Notes under the pieces: generated by a model
The model's database searches: none
What the model saw: the letters and a program-made list of their open reading frames with translations, nothing else
Told to the model about the DNA's origin: nothing
Translations under genes and position numbers: made by a program
Assembly: GCA_903895725.1 (NCBI GenBank)
Contig: CAITUV010000044.1
Coordinates: 62,001-126,000 of the forward strand
Length of the DNA: 64,000 bases
Reading direction: 5' to 3'
From: an uncultured Myxococcales bacterium
GTDB lineage: Bacteria; Myxococcota_A; UBA9042; CAIXZC01
In this document: positions 61,818 to 64,000 of the stretch, one piece after another
Layout: each line of letters begins with the position of its first letter
Numbering within the stretch: position 1 is the stretch's first letter

Positions 61818-63992
61818 ATGAGCACTAGCTCGATGACCCGTTGGACCTGTCCGAGGATCCTCGGCCCCGGTGACGATGATTGCCGCACGAGCTGGCGTCC
61901 CATCCATGCAGGCGAGGCCTTCATCGACGGGTGGGACCCGTACCGGACGGCCCTGGCAAGAGCCGAGTTCTACCGGCTCGCCCACGAGACGGCGACGGCT
62001 GCTGCGAACATAGCGGCCGGGCACAGGGCCGGAACGAAACCGCAGACGAAGCCTCAGATCGCTGCGTTCTACACGTCGTGCCCTTCGAGACTGGCGCTCG
62101 AGGCCGCAATCGGGCACACGGCCTATGTCGAGTACTCGACGGCCTGCGGCCCCAACCCCCTGGAGAAGTACTGGAGCCGCGATCTCGTGTCGCTGCAGAT
62201 CCAGGAATCCTGGACCGGCCCTCCCCCCTGCTTCGACACCGTGTTTGCGTTCGTGAAGCAGTGCTGCGCCGGCGTTCATTCCCGGCTGCTGCTGCAGGAG
62301 CTGGCGCTCCATCCGTCGCTGCGAAGCATCGATTCCTACAGAGCCCTGATGGCCTTGCAGGTACGTCTTCCACCGCGTTCGACGCAGGAGCTGTTGACCG
62401 CTGCGGTACTGCTCGGCGACTACACGCTGGCGCTCCTCGACGAATCCTGGGGACGCATGGGAGGGCTGCTCCGGCGCCAGTACGGGGCCATGAAGCCCGT
62501 CGTCCTGGATTTCGAGCGCCAGTTGCAGGATGCCCCCCGCTTCACCATGTCCAAGCTCGGAGTCAACTACGTGGCGGCCTTGCTGGCCGGTGTCGGGCCC
62601 TTCCTGCCACGACGGGTCCTGCTTGCCGGCTTGCCCAAGGCGCCCCCACGGACTCTGGCGCAGGCGATGAAGATGATCGGACGCGACCCGGCAGCGGCAC
62701 CACTTCCCTCTCCGTCCGCCATCAGCGACGGGCTGGCCGATTCTCCGGCCGAGGAGCAGATGCTCGAGCGAGAGCTGGCCCCCCTTGACGCGCCGGGGAA
62801 TTCTCTGGTGGCAGGAGCCGCCTCTGCCGGGGAGACCATGGAGAAGGCTGCCGAGGCCCTCTCGTCCCCCGGGTCAGGCACAGCGGCGACCGGTTCGTCC
62901 CAGCCGGCCGTTCCGAAGTTCCTGGAAGTACTGGAAGGAATCCTGCCGTCCGCCAACGACGGACGCAACCCGTCGCAGTCCCGAAGGCCCGACGTAGTGG
63001 AGCGGATGCTGCTCGATCTCCCTTTCTCAAGCTCGAAACTCGAAGGAGAGCCTTCCGCCGTGGACTGGGTACTGATGCAAGGCTGGGGGGATGGCAAGTC
63101 CCCGGAGGTCCGCGTGAACTGGGAGGTGGCCGTCCCGCCCGGGGACACTGCAGCCTGGGACCAGCTCTGCCTCACAGCGGCTCCCGTCACCCGCCTTCTG
63201 AATGCCCGGCTCTTCGAGGAGAAGCGCTGGAGAAGCGACTGGAGAACCCGGGCCACATCCGGTCCGCTCGACCCTGGCCGCCTTCCGCTCCTGGGACTGT
63301 CCGATTGCATCTGCCGGAGGCTGTCCATCTCCGACCAGGACCCGGATCGCGGGCAACGCTCGGTGGTCCTGGTTGCGGTCGATGTCTCGGGCAGCATGGG
63401 ACGGGAGCTGCTGGACATGGCCAGGCTCCTCCTGTGCGCTTTCGGGCTGTCCCTGCTGGGACGACCCAGGCACGCGCTCTTCGCAGCCGTCTACGGATGC
63501 CGTTCGACCGCGGAGCGGTTCGATCGGAGCGCCTGCGTCCGATGGCTGTACCACCCCGTGCTCACCCCGGCCCACAGCCCTCTCAAGGGCTTGCAGGCCG
63601 TCACCCTGCTCGACGAGAGCCAGCAGGGTACCAACCTCGATGTCCCATCCCTGGCCTACATGACATCCCAGGCTGCCGACCATGCCGGCCGGGGAACCCT
63701 GTTCGTAGTCCAGATCACCGACTGCCAGTTCAACACCAGCATGGGAGGCAAGTCCGGCAAGGAAGAGATGGTCCGATTCCTTAAGATCGTCCGCTCACAG
63801 CTCCCCTGCAAGTACGACCACACGCTCGTCGCCGTCGGCGAGAGCGACGACTATGCGCTCGAGGGTGCGGACCGACTTCTGACCTTGCCGCGGGAGGGAC
63901 TCGGAGACATCACGGTGGTCGCCACAAGGGTGGCGGACTTCGTCGCCGACGCCTTGAAGAGTCGCCCTGCCGGAAGAAGGAGGAAGGCATGA
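61818..63992 (+). CDS. VWA-domain protein, MoxR partner
   Basis: A 724-residue protein after AAGGAGGAGACAAG. The N-terminal 380 residues are helix-rich and unknown. Residues about 505-700 form a von Willebrand factor A domain with a complete metal-ion site: DVSGSMGRELLDMARLL (about 521), Thr in ESQQGTNLD and Asp in VVQITDCQFN. The end is Lys/Arg-rich. Members of the CbbO/NorD/ViaA class combine such a domain with a client-binding part and are driven by MoxR ATPases. Its TGA overlaps the ATG of the next gene. Confidence 0.85.
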   Translation: MSTSSMTRWTCPRILGPGDDDCRTSWRPIHAGEAFIDGWDPYRTALARAEFYRLAHETATAAANIAAGHRAGTKPQTKPQIAAFYTSCPSRLALEAAIGHTAYVEYSTACGPNPLEKYWSRDLVSLQIQESWTGPPPCFDTVFAFVKQCCAGVHSRLLLQELALHPSLRSIDSYRALMALQVRLPPRSTQELLTAAVLLGDYTLALLDESWGRMGGLLRRQYGAMKPVVLDFERQLQDAPRFTMSKLGVNYVAALLAGVGPFLPRRVLLAGLPKAPPRTLAQAMKMIGRDPAAAPLPSPSAISDGLADSPAEEQMLERELAPLDAPGNSLVAGAASAGETMEKAAEALSSPGSGTAATGSSQPAVPKFLEVLEGILPSANDGRNPSQSRRPDVVERMLLDLPFSSSKLEGEPSAVDWVLMQGWGDGKSPEVRVNWEVAVPPGDTAAWDQLCLTAAPVTRLLNARLFEEKRWRSDWRTRATSGPLDPGRLPLLGLSDCICRRLSISDQDPDRGQRSVVLVAVDVSGSMGRELLDMARLLLCAFGLSLLGRPRHALFAAVYGCRSTAERFDRSACVRWLYHPVLTPAHSPLKGLQAVTLLDESQQGTNLDVPSLAYMTSQAADHAGRGTLFVVQITDCQFNTSMGGKSGKEEMVRFLKIVRSQLPCKYDHTLVAVGESDDYALEGADRLLTLPREGLGDITVVATRVADFVADALKSRPAGRRRKA

Positions 63993-64000
63993 TCGCATCG
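63989..64000 (+). CDS. Start of the next operon gene (cut by window end)
   Basis: ATG at 63989-63991 overlaps the VWA stop and is preceded by AAGGAGGAAGG. Only four codons (MIAS) are visible. It continues the coupled operon; no function can be given. Confidence 0.65.

Overview
The window is about 64 kb of GC-rich bacterial DNA with dense coding on both strands. It contains no rRNA operon, tRNA gene, CRISPR array or recognisable insertion sequence. Many genes encode exported lipoproteins with a lipobox followed by long Asp/Pro-rich tethers, MopE-type calcium-binding repeats, thrombospondin type 3 repeats or very Cys-rich repeat regions. Together with FadL-type porins, a sigma-54 activator and sigma-54 promoters, this points to the Myxococcota / former Deltaproteobacteria. 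That is an inference from gene content; no marker gene was compared.

Region 1 (1-41 kb) is mostly cell-envelope and secreted-protein territory. It opens with the 3' end of rpoD. A minus-strand cluster follows: khpA, a VolA-like surface lipase lipoprotein, then a FadL-type porin, a pairing that makes sense as lipid cleavage followed by fatty-acid uptake. Next come a hexapeptide acetyltransferase, a huge MopE-like lipoprotein, an SGNH hydrolase, two overlapping lipoprotein genes (one an alpha/beta hydrolase), a GH106-like glycosidase, a small EamA transporter, an HD hydrolase, MscL, a diguanylate cyclase, a metallo-beta-lactamase-fold hydrolase and an esterase lipoprotein. A strong divergent promoter pair at 25.2 kb leads into an epimerase, a GH2 glycosidase, a second FadL-type protein, a beta-propeller glycosidase-like protein, a ferredoxin-type protein, a Cys-rich lipoprotein ending in a formylglycine-generating-enzyme-like domain, a nucleoside phosphorylase and further lipoproteins.

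Region 2 (41-53 kb) looks accessory. Two ATPase-nuclease fusion genes (AAA_14/DUF4143 and ATPase_2/DUF234) flank a 5.7 kb gene for a DUF4062-NACHT-WD40 STAND protein. The giant gene sits between two small membrane zinc-ribbon genes that share an N-terminal motif with each other and, more loosely, with the C-terminal part of the giant protein. Short repeats identical to the complement of the 16S rRNA 3' end (the universal 1492 region) lie at both edges of this block.

Region 3 (54-64 kb) looks like a second conflict or stress locus: a sensor-less sigma-54 activator divergent from a TIR-HEAT-like protein, a small frameshifted gene, then a translationally coupled operon of a Clp-like AAA+ protein, a MoxR-type AAA+ protein, a VWA protein and the start of a fourth gene. 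A good -24/-12 promoter lies ahead of the operon, and a near-perfect one lies ahead of the lipoprotein gene at 42.7 kb. Both ATPases of the operon have altered Walker B motifs. Regions 2 and 3 are the best candidates for undescribed systems.
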